From Apium graveolens (Eukaryota > Streptophyta > Magnoliopsida > Apiales > Apiaceae): DNA of 64,000 nt. Location of the stretch: contig NC_133653.1 in assembly GCF_009905375.1 (NCBI RefSeq), positions 54,081,704 through 54,145,703 of the forward strand, written 5' to 3'. Both the position numbers and the translations under genes were made by a program. Under the pieces are notes generated by a model that made no database searches, had not been told where the DNA came from, and worked only from the letters and a program-made list of their open reading frames with translations. Shown piece by piece: positions 21,902 to 32,885 of this stretch (position 1 is its first letter; each line of letters begins with the position of its first letter).

Positions 21902-22640
21902 TACAGGTTTGAGTCCCTGATTTAGGTTAAGAGTAGAGTCAAAAGAGTGTAAGAAGGTTTATAAAAAGCTGTGAGTCAGCAACTCAATTAGAGGAGCGAG
22001 TCTATGAGTTCAGTCGAGGGTTTCAAAGGCGTAACCCTGACGTTTATTGAGGAATTGGCTGGAACTACCTTAGTTTTAGTATGTCTCCCTCTTATGTGTA
22101 TTGTTGGTAATGCCTGATAGAGGTTCTAGATTTCCCTCTCGAGAAAACGAGTCTGATCGCGAGAGTTCAGTGTCTGAGCAGACCCTTGATGCATCGGTTG
22201 AAGAGACACCAATGTTATTTCTAAATATCGCATTTTCTATGTCAAGGAATGTGGCTGGACCGAGTGTGTGACCTCGGTGAGTTCGTAAAGTATGATAATA
22301 GCCGGTGGCTGCTATGACAGCCAAGTTTCATAATGAATATGGATCAGTACTGTGGGTTGTATCTTTGAACCCTTATACTTCTTTCTGGAGACGTATTTTG
22401 TTTCCAGAGTAATTTTTTCCTATCCCATAAGTTGCTTACTTTTCCTGTGAGAAAGTTGAGAACTCAGAGTAAGCAACTTAGGATTCTGTTGATTCCATTA
22501 TAAATCAGATTTTCTCCCTCCATATTTATGAATTTTCTATCTAAACATTGTTTCTTTCCTAGGTGACTCTTTCGGTCGATTGGGGCAAATAATGCATATA
22601 AGTTGACCATTTGTCCGTGTGACAAATGGGTCTGGTGGGA
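21902..22640 (+). other. H 5' leader, first part
   Basis: This is untranslated leader with no supported ORF. The same sequence, in order and orientation but with deletions, recurs after the 3' LTR at 63166-63480. It is cut at 22640 by element S and continues at 35887. Confidence 0.75.
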
Positions 22641-23232
22641 TGTTAGGTCACACACACTGTAGAGGGGGTGAATACAGTATAAAGTACAATCAAATCGAAC
22701 TTTAAAAACTCAAGTAACAGAAAACAAACTTTATTGAAACAATAAATTCTGTTACAGTATGGAACTGTTACCTCTCAGTGATGAACAAATATCACGAGAG
22801 CTGCTAGGGTTACAATGAATAATCTTCTCGAATATAATAACACTTTTAGTGTAAACCCTATGTCTGTGTTTATATACTACACAGTTACAAGATAATCGCT
22901 AATTGATATGGAATATAATTCTGCTTCCTAAAATATATCAATCAGATATCTTTTCTTCCAAGTATTCTATTCTTCATAGAATTCCTTCTTCATGCATATC
23001 TCTTCTTATGTTTATCTTGATCTTCTTTCCTTTAATCAGCTGCTGTCCTTATCTGAACGTCCTTCAGTACTTAAGTTCTGATATCCATCTTCTGATGATT
23101 ATCTTCTGATAATATAAGTACTGATATCCTTAAGTCCTGACTTCCAGTAAGTACTGATTTATCCTGTTTAAGTAAGATCTGAAAACTAAACATAAATCAT
23201 ATTAGCCATGACATTATCAAATATATCTAACA
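22641..23232 (-). repeat. S 3' LTR (left copy) with adjacent polypurine tract
   Basis: This 592-bp LTR is followed at 23233-23250 by sequence that on the minus strand reads AAGTTAGGGGAGATT, a polypurine tract. A TATA-like TATATAAACA on the minus strand lies at about 22867-22876. Several CTGATA words (AAGTTCTGATATCC and others) are packed into 23070-23160. The plus-strand ORF at 22903-23109 is LTR sequence repeated at 35552 and is not a gene. Confidence 0.94.
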
Positions 23233-23250
23233 ATCTCCCCTAACTTGTAA

Positions 23251-23436
23251 ATTAGCATAATATACAAGTTTGACAGATATTTGATGATGTCAAAAACATT
23301 AAGTACAAATGCATGAGAATTAGACTAGATAACTACAACTTACAGTCCTTAAAGCTTTACCAATCTTTAACTTCTGATAACAACTTCAGTCTGTACAAAT
23401 ATCAGAATTTAAGCAGTTGTAGATCTTGACTTGGCT
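23251..23436 (-). other. S 3' untranslated spacer
   Basis: A short spacer between the end of the extra reading frame and the polypurine tract. It holds more TTCTGATA/TATCAGAA words and no ORF. Confidence 0.6.
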
Positions 23437-25581
23437 TCATCTTCTGATCTCTCTGATGTCAGGAGTTGTTCTGAGATAGTTCTTCAACAAACATCTCTCA
23501 GCATATATGAGTTCATCGATCATCCTCCTTTTAACATCTTTAAGCTCTGCAGTATCTTCACCAATTTGAAAGATTGCAGCCCTGAGATCATTAATCTTAG
23601 CTTTTCTTATATCCTGATCCAGTCTGATCAAATAAGCTTTATCAGACTTAAGATTGAATTCCACAGCCCTGTAACCCAGAAAGGTAGTTATAATCTTAGC
23701 AGTGTTGGGCTTCATTTCAACTATATCACCCTTGTGATCTCTATACTTTGGAACATATGTGCTATCAGACTTAACAGAATAAAGCCTTTTCTATCTCTGA
23801 ATCTGATCCTTCAAATAGTTTGCAGCACTTCCTGTCAATCTGTCATTCACTTGAAGTAAGAATAGTACATGCTCCAATTCTTCAAAATACTTCAATGGAA
23901 TGGCATTTTGCCTTATATGATAAACCCTACCATCTGTCATGAAGTACAGCAAGATGTGTTCTTTCAAGTAGGTATGGTAAACCATTTGTACAGATTCTAG
24001 TTGATTCAATCTCTCAGGAGTTGCTCCAATACTTGGTTCACTCAAGGAAGTTGGATCATTGGTAGTGTTCTGTATTCTTCTTTCATCAGCACTTCCCAAT
24101 CCAGTTTTATCTCTTGCTTCCTTTCCAGTAACTACTCTTGCTTCAAAACCACTTGCAGCAGTCTTCAAAGGTTGAGTCTGTTTTGCTTTAGTGAATCCTG
24201 GTAGGAGTGTCTTTGATTTATCTTCTGATATCAAGTTAACTTGAGCTATGTCAGAGGTTACTTGCTTCTTCGAAATATCAGAACTTACTGTCTCTTGACT
24301 TTGAACAACTTGAGCCATGTCAGAGGTTGTCTTAAGAACTTTTCTTGAAGTCAGAGCAAGATCAACATCTTCATCAGTAATTTCTTCATTCTCAGGAGGC
24401 ACATAAACCTTGATAGGTTCACCAACCTTTTCTTTTCCCTTGGATCTTGGATCTATTTGCGGTTGTGATTTAGCCAATGTTGCTTCAATATTTGTCCTTT
24501 CTTTTATCACAATGCCTTTGAGTTTTGGAAGTATCTTTTTACCAGAAGCTTCAGATTTATACTTGACTTTTTCTGATTTAAGTCTGGATTCTTCTTCCAC
24601 TAAACTCTCCAAGTCCATTCCTGGATTTTCCTGAAGAAATAACTGTCTTGACATTTCTTCATCAAGATCTAAAAGTTCATCAGAACTTATCCTTTTACCA
24701 GTAGCATAACTAATTCTTTTCCCAGTATCAGAACTTGTCCTGTGACTTGTGATTTCAGCTTTTCTTGATGAAAAACCTCTACCTTGACTATGACCTCTAC
24801 CCATTCCAGAGTTTCCTTGGTCATCCTTTTCATCATCCTTCCCTTTCAGTGTCTTATCAGTTTTGCATTTGGACTTAATTACTTTCTCCCCCTTTTTGGC
24901 ATCAGCAGGTAATAGAAGAGAGACAAGCAATTCCACTGAGGCTTGGATTTCACTAAGTTGAGATTGCTGAGAAGCTTGATTTTTCAGAATATCATCAATC
25001 TGAGCTTGTTGTTTCTCTTGAGTCTTCTCAATATAAGCAACTCGGTCAAAGGTAGGTTGGAAGAATTTTTTCTTGTCAATTTTCTGAATTTGTTCCTGTT
25101 TGATGAATTCTTCCTGAATCTTGTGTAGCTCTGCATGAGTAGTTGAGTGGAGACCTTGTAGATGTTTAGTACTCAATGCAGTGACTCTAAGCTGTGTTTT
25201 GAAATCATCAGTATTTAACATCTCATCAGCTTTTGTCAAGTGCTCAGCCAGATTCTTTGCAGATGGAACACAAGTAATTGCGTTCCGTTCCTTAGTCCAC
25301 TCCTGACCAGCAGGAGTTTCACTCCAAGGCACTGGTGCTTCTATGGTAACAAACTTCTTAACAAGTTCAGATTTAAGAACTGTTTGTTGAGGGGCATGTC
25401 CTGAAGGACCTACTTCATCAGTATCTGCTTGTAGAGCAGCATCACCAGTATCTCCAGCATTTGCAGCATCAGAACTTACAGAATCAGCATCTTCTGACAA
25501 AACAACAGTATGTGAAGCAATTGAGGCTTCAGCATCATCTTCTAAGTGCTGATCTGGATCCAAGTTCTGATCAACAGCCAT
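23437..25581 (-). pseudogene. S extra reading frame, C-terminal part (coiled coil and charged tail)
   Basis: Two minus-strand ORFs in the same frame, 25581-23791 (596 codons) and 23715-23437 (92 codons), are separated by a stop near 23788-23790; translation through it is continuous. The region is hydrophilic and rich in S, T, E and K. A likely coiled coil at residues about 175-225 of the long piece contains KKKFFQPTFDRVAYIEKTQE and IDDILKNQASQQSQ. Further on are DEEMSRQLFLQENPG and repeated SSDTGKR/SSDELL-type pieces encoded by the dispersed TCAGAACTT word. The last part (about 170 residues, ending in the 92-codon piece) looks globular. No signal peptide, transmembrane helix or envelope hallmark is seen, so 'envelope-like' should not be assumed. 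Function unknown. Confidence 0.7.
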
Positions 25582-25616
25582 ATCCTGATGCTCACCTATA
25601 TTCTGATCATCAGCAT

Positions 25617-26474
25617 CTAGATGCAGAGAAGGTATATTAGATATTCTGGAGATTGAGCAGCATCGTTAATAGGTGTTATTGATGGATTAGTTGTTGTTGG
25701 AGCTTCTAAGTAAAGTACTTCAGGCACAACCAAGGTCTGAATATCAATTTCAGCACTTGTGCCTGGAACAAAGGGAGATACAGACTTTTGAACAGGAGAC
25801 ACAGATGGTGTGTTGGCCGTTTCAGTAGCAGCTTCCTGAGTTGGAGTTGATGGAGAAGCAGTGGCTTTAGCAGATTCTGGTTCTTGTGAGATCAGAGATT
25901 CCTGATCTCCTTCCTTAGTTGCTGCTTCCTCATCATCTGAAACTGGCCTTCTAGCTCTCTGTTTCTTGTATCTCTTTGAAGGTTGGGATTCCTTGGGAGT
26001 TTCAGTAGAAGTCATTTTTCTAAGCCTTTTGAGAAGCTTAGATCCCCCAATTCCAGAATCCTTCTGAGAATGAACTTTCTCAGCTTCTTTGACAACAGGT
26101 TCTAATGTAGAAACCTGTTCCTCACTGTCAGATTCATCTCTCAAAACAATCCTCCTTCTCTTCTGAGGTGTTTGAGGAACATTCTTTGTCCTCTTAGGCT
26201 AGGAAGATGAAGGCTTCACAGTAGGTGCTGAGTATGAGGGTTGAGCTTTCTGTGAAGTGGAGAGATATGATTTGAGATATGTTCTGAGGGATGGTTGAGT
26301 AGTATGAGTGGTATGTTCTGTTGGTTGCTGTGGTGTTTGAGTTGTGGTGGTGGGTTGGACATCAGGATAAACAGATCTATAGGTGTCAGGATCAGCATCT
26401 ACCAAGATCTGTTTTACAGACTGAGGAATCTGTAAAGGTCTAACCACTATTTTCTTAAGATCAGCATTTACCAA
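25617..26474 (-). pseudogene. S extra reading frame, middle part
   Basis: Two ORFs (26474-26199 and 26144-25617) share the frame of the N-terminal piece. They are separated from it by TGA at about 26484-26486 and from each other by TAG near 26198-26200. The content is low-complexity: T/Q/P-rich (TTTTQTPQQPTEHTT) then basic (KRLRKM, KRYKKQRARRPVSDDEE), possibly a nuclear-localisation-like patch. A frameshift between about 25617 and 25581 joins it to the C-terminal part. Only these few lesions break a frame of about 1,250 codons, so the parent element probably encoded one long protein. Confidence 0.7.
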
Positions 26475-26486
26475 ATCATTAAAGGC

Positions 26487-27188
26487 TCATTTTGCAATTT
26501 TGAAAGGTGCAGTTAAGTCAGTGGTAGGTTGGGGTTCATCAGCACAACAAAAATTATATGTAAACTGACAAAATCTAGCAAAGTAAACAACATTCCTATC
26601 TTCTGTCATCCTATCCCCAATAAAACCTATCACAACATTTGCAAAATCGAAATGAGTTTGGTTAATGAGTGCATACCCGATATGCTGACTCATTATAGGG
26701 ATTGCATCAAAGTTGGAACACTTATTTCCAGAAGCTTTAGTGATGTAGTCGAAGAAGAAACTCCATTCTGTTCTGATATGAGCCCGTTTCAACTGCCCAA
26801 GCTTTGCCAAACTCTGTTCATACCCCAAACTAGCCATTAATTCTTTAAGAGCTGATTCCTCCGGGGTTGAAAAAGTACATCCTTCTGGTAAATGTAGAGC
26901 CTTTCGAATTGTACCAGGAGTTACCACATTTGTAGAATCATCCACTTCGAAAACAATACTGGGAGTACCATATGTACCACCATTATCAAAGTGCCCAGTC
27001 CGCCAAAACGTCATAACTTGTTGGCCGGAAAAGACTGAAGGCTGGGTCAATGCATACCCGATTTCACTGTGTGCAAGAAGATCTTGCACAAAATGCAACT
27101 CAGATGGAGCTTCAGCATGATCGAGAATTGCAGCATAGTTGTTTGGAACAAATTTAGCTCCATCAATGATCAAATCCTTAGGTGCCAT
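26487..27188 (-). pseudogene. S extra reading frame, N-terminal globular domain
   Basis: The ATG at 27188 opens 233 codons starting MAPKDLIIDGAKFVPNNYAA. Composition is that of a folded domain, with segments SGQQVMTFWRTGHFDNGGTY, TIRKALHLPEGC, IRTEWSFFFDYITKASGNKC and GFIGDRMTEDRNVVYFARF. It sits about 2.4 kb downstream of RNase H in the same orientation, the place of the additional ORF of SIRE-like elements. I recall similar retrotransposon-encoded proteins in other plants but cannot name a Pfam family with certainty. The ORF ends in a single TGA and reading continues beyond it. No catalytic motif is recognised. Confidence 0.72.
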
Positions 27189-27915
27189 GAGAAAAATCGA
27201 GATTTAAGAGTGCCTGTTAGGTGTTTGATAAAATGTCTGTATGAAAAACCAACGTCGGGAGATGAAAGAGAGTAAAAGCAAAGAGAGAGAGATAAAGTTG
27301 AAAAAGTAAATAAAAGATTGTATAATCTTCTCTCTCTCTTACTTATACTTGGTAAAAAAAATATAACCGTTGGACACCTATCAGACATGCAACAATAATG
27401 AATATTTAATGGGCACGTTAAAACAGTAATCACTACTTACCCACTTGCAGTTTTTCAAGGAAAAAACCGTTCCACTTACCCAGTAATTCCATTAATCGAG
27501 GTAAATCAGTTTTAATTCAAAATTTAAACTGTTCCCACATTTTCAATTATTTTTCACTGCACCTCCAATATTCTGAGAAAATTCAAGAATGAGAATGACC
27601 AAAATAAATCAAGTAAATAAGTACTGAAATTGTAAGATCAGAACTTAATTTAAATCAAAATAGAAATGGTCATCAGAACATGGATATATCAGGATTTATC
27701 AGTGCATTTAAGTTACAAATATCTCAGAGACAAAAACTTGCAAAGAAAAAGGAAATTCCATTAATATATCCAGAGAATACATTCATGAAATTTAAATTAC
27801 ATCAGAGCTTTACAAGATTGTCCTAAGCTTCTAAACCTAACATCAACAGCCTTAGTCCTAGCTCAAGAAGCAGGGCAAGGCTGACGATGAAGAAAAATAG
27901 GAAGAAGAAAATAAA
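27189..27915 (-). other. S spacer between small ORF and long extra ORF
   Basis: AT-rich, with a CT/GA microsatellite-like run (about 27275-27345) just before the ATG of the extra ORF. It holds a few TCAGAACTT words and no supported ORF. A subgenomic promoter or a splice acceptor for the extra ORF could lie here; none is recognisable with confidence. Confidence 0.5.
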
Positions 27916-28185
27916 TCATTTCTTCTTCCTACTCTCGACAAACAGAACAGCGAGTCGTATGATTCGCTCTTGCTGGCGGAGAGCTTCCCGCCTTTCCTCC
28001 TCCAATCGCTCCAGATGGCGATGGTAGTCCATGTAGAAGAACAGGAGGTGGGTGAGTACCTCCTGGGGAACTGAGTCCCATATCTCATCAGGAATGGCAG
28101 TGACGTGCCATTCCTGCTGCTAGGCTTCACAGCTCAGCTCCATGTTGAATGTTTCATAGTTCAAAAACATATTGTAATTGACCAT
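27916..28185 (-). pseudogene. S small ORF, 89 codons with one internal stop, helical charged C-terminus
   Basis: On the minus strand ATG at 28183-28185 opens MVNYNMFLNYETFNMELSCE. After one in-frame TAG at about codon 23 it runs on to TGA at 27916-27918. The second half (VPQEVLTHLLFFYMDYHRHL, then ERLEEERREALRQQER and LAVLFVESRKKK) has the spacing of a long amphipathic helix, suggesting a small coiled-coil or oligomerising protein. The codon pattern is coherent across the single stop, which argues for a real frame that recently acquired a nonsense change. The ORF 27858-28130 in another frame is its shadow. I know no family for it. Confidence 0.5.
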
Positions 28186-29615
28186 GGTGTTTTTGATATA
28201 AAGAAAATGAAGGTGAGTTTGTGATAAAAGAATTGATGTATAGGCTGATGTGAAGTGGGTGTTTATATAGGCAAAAGAATGCAAGGAGACGCAAGGAAAT
28301 TTAATGCTGACAGGTAGAATTAATTCTACCTCGTCTCCCTAGACTTGGAAAAAAGAAAAATAGTCATTGGAAAGGTAAAACATGGTTTAATGCGCACAAG
28401 AAGCAAGTAAAAATGACTGTGCATGTACGAGTACCACTATCCCTAAATATAGTGACTGTTAATCTTCCACTTCAACATATTCTGGTTTAAACTGAGACTG
28501 TTTTTAAATTTTATCCACAAATAAGTCAAGTAAAGGATCAGATTTTAATATCAGAACTTAAAGTTATATCAGAACTTAACAGTTATCAGAACATAAATTC
28601 TTAACTCGAAAAATGAATGCCTATCTTAGTAAGTCTTCACACAAATTCTGATATAGATTCTTCAGAACTTAATTATCAGAACGTGCAATCAGAACTTGTC
28701 CTCAGAATTTGTGCAATGTGGCACAATAACTATTCATCTAAAATAACATAGATCACCACAGTAATTTTCATCATTCATATGGAGTGTTTAGTGTGTGCAT
28801 TAAGCTAAATATCAGACAAAGAGTAAAGTCTGATTCACTTCAGTACATCTTGGAAATAAAGCATAACTAAAACTTTACTAAAAACCTGTCATTATTCTGA
28901 AACCTACTATTGGATGAGTTCATGCTAGAGTCCACCTCAACTATTTTGTGCTAATTTTGTACATCTTTTTAAATTCCATTTTACAGTGGCTTCTCAGTGT
29001 AAGTGAGTCACGACTGCTTATCAGAATTTATGCTATTATCAGAGTATTTCTCCAGTAATCATAGAGTGTGAAAAGTCACCAAGAAAATATTTTTCTTTTC
29101 TGATGCATATTTACTTAATACAAGCAATGCACTTGGGTCGTCTCTTCCACATTTTTACTCTAGATCTCAAAGGAGTACCTGATTTTAATCCTTGATTCTT
29201 TTTCTTTTTCTTTTGATAAGTGAGGTTTGTCAGCACTTAGTACATTCAACAGATTTACTAGCATCAGAACTTAACAGATGAGAAGCAATATTCTAGTTTG
29301 TGACTTAATAATAAGATAGACAAAGTAAACTCAACTAGGCTCAATATCAGAAATTGCTTGTGTCAATGGATTTCCACATAAATAGTTACTTCTTACATGG
29401 GATCATTAGTATATTGAAGATTACTAGGTCAGCATCTAGCACATGTATCCTCATAGGATTGAACAGTTACATAAACAGACATATCATTTTTAGAGTTTAG
29501 AAAGTTACATCAGACAACAGTCAGTACTTAAGCAAATTTTCAATTAAGCACAGAATACACAAAGAGAGTAATATCTGTAAATACTGATCATAAAGTCTGA
29601 CGCATCAGAACAAAA
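28186..29615 (-). other. S long spacer downstream of RNase H
   Basis: About 1.4 kb without a supported ORF. The TCAGAACTT/AAGTTCTGA word is dense at 28540-28720 and recurs near 29260. Confidence 0.6.
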
Positions 29616-30450
29616 CTAAGCAGATTTAGAGAAAGAACCTGAAACCATTCCAAGTTCATTTACCAATCTTGTAAAAGTAGCTTCACACAGTGGTTTTGTG
29701 AAGATATCTGCTAGTTGTTGATCTGTTGGAACAAAGTGCAATTCCACTGTACCTACATCCACATGTTCCCTTATGAAGTGGTACCTAATGCTGATGTGCT
29801 TTATCATTGAGTGTTGAACTGGATTACCTGTCACAAAGAATCTGTGCACAATAGCTTCCTGCAGCAATGTACTCTGCTTCTGCAGTTGATGTGGAAATTG
29901 ACTTTTGTTTCTTGCTAAACCAAGAAACCAATCTGCCTCCAAGAAATTGGCAGCTTCCACTTGTGCTTTTCCTGTCAATTTTGCAACCTGCAAAATCTGC
30001 ATCTGAGTAACCTATTAGTTTAAAATCTGATTCTCTGGGATACCACAATCCCAGATCAGCTGTTCCCTTAAGATACTTGAATATTATTTTCACAGCTGTT
30101 AAGTGAGGTTCTCTTGAATCTGCTTGAAATCTTGCACAAAGATAGGTAGCATACATGATATCAGGTCTACTAGCAGTTAGAAAGAGTAGAGAGCCAATCA
30201 TACCTCTGTAATCAGTAATATCTACTGATTTACCAGTATCCTTGTCCAGTTTTGTTGCAGTGGCCATGGAAGTGGATGCACTTGAACAATCTTGCATTCC
30301 AAATTTCTTCAGCAAGTTTCTGGTGTACTTAGTTTGACAAATAAAAGTGCCTTCTTCATTCTGCTTGACTTGAAGGCCCAGAAAATAGCTAAGTTCCCCA
30401 TCATACTCATCTGACACCTTGACTGCATCAGTTTGGCAAACTTCTTGCAA
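29616..30450 (-). pseudogene. S RNase H, deleted and frameshifted
   Basis: RNase H removes the RNA template during reverse transcription. Minus-strand 30450-29824 gives [19 protein letters not shown], the RT connection segment, then the RNase H start with YSDADFAGC (first acid) and STAEAEYIAA (second acid). At about 29830-29860 CAQIL is fused to CDR with loss of roughly 20-30 residues, including the next acidic motif. The frame changes and 30002-29616 supplies the C-terminus (TGNPVQHS, KHISIRYHFIREHV, QQLADIFTKPL). The enzyme cannot be active as encoded. Confidence 0.85.
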
Positions 30451-31391
30451 AGTCTGTCATTTGTAGAACCAAAAATGATATCATCAACATAAATCTGGAC
30501 CAGAAGTAAGTCCTTTCCATGGTTGAGGTAGCATAGTGCTTTGTCTATAGTTCCTCTGTTAAATCCACTTTCCAGAAAAAACTGAGCTAAAGTCTCATAC
30601 CATGCTCTAGGAGCTTGCTTAAGGCCATAAAGTGCTTTATCAAGCTTGTAGACATAATCTGGATATTTGGAATCTACAAAGCCTGGAGGTTGTTCAGCAT
30701 ATACTTCTTCCTCCAATTCTCCATTGAGAAAAGCACTTTTCACATCCATTTGAAAGACAGTAAACTTTTTGTGAGCAGCATAAGTGAAAAATATCCTTAT
30801 GGCTTCTAACCTAGCAACTGGTGCAAATGTTTCATCATAATCAATTCCCTCCTGTTGAGAATATCCTTTTACAACCAGTCTTGCCTTATTCCTTGTAATT
30901 ATGCCATCACTATCAGTTTTGTTTCTGAATACCCATTTTGTACCAACAACAGATCTGTTCTTTGGTCTTGGTACTAGGGTCCAGACTTTATTTCTTTCAA
31001 ATTCATTTAACTCTTCCTGCATTGCTTGCACCCAATCTGCATCTTGAAGAGCTTCTTCCACTTTCTTTGGCTCAATCTGAGAGAGAAAAGAATTGTGAAG
31101 ACATTCATTTGAAGTACCTGTTCTAGTTCTAACACCTGTATCAGGATTTCCAATTATCAAATCAGGTGTATGTGATTTAGTCCACTTCCTGGAAGATGGA
31201 AGTTTTTCTCTAGAACTGGATGCTCCCCCATGATCCATGCTGTCTTCAATTTCATTTTCTGATGCTCCCCCTGAAACTATGCTCTCTGAGTTGGATTCTT
31301 CAGAATTTAGATTTTCAGTACTATCAGAACTTGGCTTATTAGAACATGACGAATCAGAACTTGATGAGCCAGATGTATGTTCTGATGCTTC
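30309..31391 (-). pseudogene. S reverse transcriptase
   Basis: The ORF 31238-30309 (309 codons) is a copia RT (RVT_2 type). It contains [38 protein letters not shown], the [24 protein letters not shown] block with [12 protein letters not shown] (first catalytic Asp), [11 protein letters not shown], and the YVDD box (YVDDIIFGS at about residues 249-257). A frameshift near 30400 replaces the expected GELSYFLGL with off-frame residues. The correct frame continues in the RNase H entry. Upstream 31239-31391 is the variable IN-RT linker, whose frame is interrupted by a stop at about 31392-31394. Confidence 0.88.
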
Positions 31392-32885
31392 TTAAGATGT
31401 GGTAATATCTTGAGTATACTCACCCTGCATAGGTGCATCTTCCTTTGGCGTAGTCACCACAGTTTCAATAACATCATAGTTTAATCCATCAGAGTTTACA
31501 GTATCAGGACTTAGATTGTCAGGATTTTCAGTATCAGAGTTTGAGTCTTCATTTTCAAATCTCAGCTGATCATGATCAATAAAATCTTCAAGTCCAGTAA
31601 TCTTCTTGTCATCAAAAGAGACATTGATAGATTCCATGACCACTCTTGTTCTCAGATTATAGACTCTGAAGGCTTTTGTGGAAAGTGGATATCCAACAAA
31701 GATTCCTTCATCAGATTTTAGATCAAATTTGGATAGCTGTTCAGGATGAGTCTTGAGAACAAAACACTTGCATCCAAATACATGAAAATACTTCAGATTT
31801 GGCTTCTTTTTCTTCACCATCTCATATGGTGTCTTTCCTTACTTGTTAATGGGTGTTGCATTTTGAGTAAAACAAGCAGTCTGCACTGCTTCAGCCCAGA
31901 AATAGGTTGGAAGCTTTGCTTCTTCAAGCATTGTACGTGCAGCTTCAATGAGAGTTCTATTCTTCCTTTCAACAACTCCATTTTACTGTGGAGTTCCAGG
32001 AGCAGAGTATTCCTGCTTAATTCCATGGTTTTTGCAGAACTCTTCCATTATCAAATTCTTGAACTCAGTGCCATTATCACTCCTTATTATCTTCACAGAA
32101 TCTTTGACCAATTTATCCAGTTGTTTGACATGATCAATCAAGATAGATGCAGTTTCACTTTTTGTGTGCAAGAAATACACCCATGTGTATCTGGTGAACT
32201 CATCCACTATGACCATAACATATTTCTTCTTTGTAATAGACATGACATTTACTGGACCAAATAGATCAACATGTAGAAGGTGATAAGGCTCAAGAATTGA
32301 TGATTCAGTCTTGCTCTTGAATGAAGATTTTCTTTGTTTGGCCTTCTGACAAGAATCACAAAGGCCATCAGGAGCAAATACTGACTTTGGCAGTCCTCTC
32401 ACAAGATCTTTCTTGACTAATTCATTTATATTGTTGAAATTTAAATGAGAGAGTTTCTTGTGCCAATTCCAGCTTTCTTCAATTGATGCTCTACTCATCA
32501 GACAGATTGCAGAACCATCAGTATTTATTGAAAGCTTAGCTTCATAAATGTTACCACGCCTGTATCCTTTCAGAACAACTTTGCCTTTAGATTTACTCAC
32601 AACTTCACAGTGTTCTTCAAAGAAATCAACATGATAACCTCTGTCACAGATTTGACTTATACTCAACAGATTGTGTTTAAGTCCTGAGACCAGAGCTACT
32701 TCTTTAATGATGACATTCCCAAGATTGATATTGCCATATCCCAAAGTTTTTCCAACGTTGCCATCTCCATAAGAAACACTTGGGACAGCTTTCTCCACAA
32801 AGTCTGATAGCAGGGCTTTATTTACAGTCATATGTCCTGAACATCCACTGTCCAGAACCAGGATGTTTTTCCTGTTGCCCTGCAA
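31392..32885 (-). pseudogene. S protease and integrase
   Basis: Protease cleaves the polyprotein and integrase joins cDNA to the genome. The frame from 32885 carries the aspartic protease motif LDSGCSGHM (residues about 10-18). The HHCC zinc domain follows (WNWHKKLSHLNF, then CDSCQKAK), then the core acids in LLHVDLFGPV and IIRSDNGTEF. TAA at about 31981-31983 replaces the second glutamine codon of TPQQNG just before the third catalytic acid (VVERKNR). A second TAA at about 31840 breaks NKQGKTPYE. The final piece 31820-31392 gives the C-terminal domain (FGCKCFVLKTH, GIFVGYPLSTKAFRVYN). All lesions are single-base stops, so decay is light. Confidence 0.9.

Noticed and set aside
22903..23109. 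68-codon ORF repeated at 35552-35758
   Set aside because: It lies in the S LTRs, antisense to the element; the repeat is just the LTR pair.
23431..23859. 142-codon plus-strand ORF, and the plus-strand ORFs at 24001, 24410, 24943, 31746, 33325 and 34133
   Set aside because: They are antisense shadows of S coding sequence on the minus strand.
23437..27188. Calling the S extra frame a retroviral envelope
   Set aside because: No signal peptide, transmembrane anchor, cleavage site or glycosylation pattern was seen; position alone is not evidence.
27858..28130. 90-codon minus-strand ORF in S
   Set aside because: It overlaps the small ORF 27916-28185 in another frame; the latter has the more protein-like composition.
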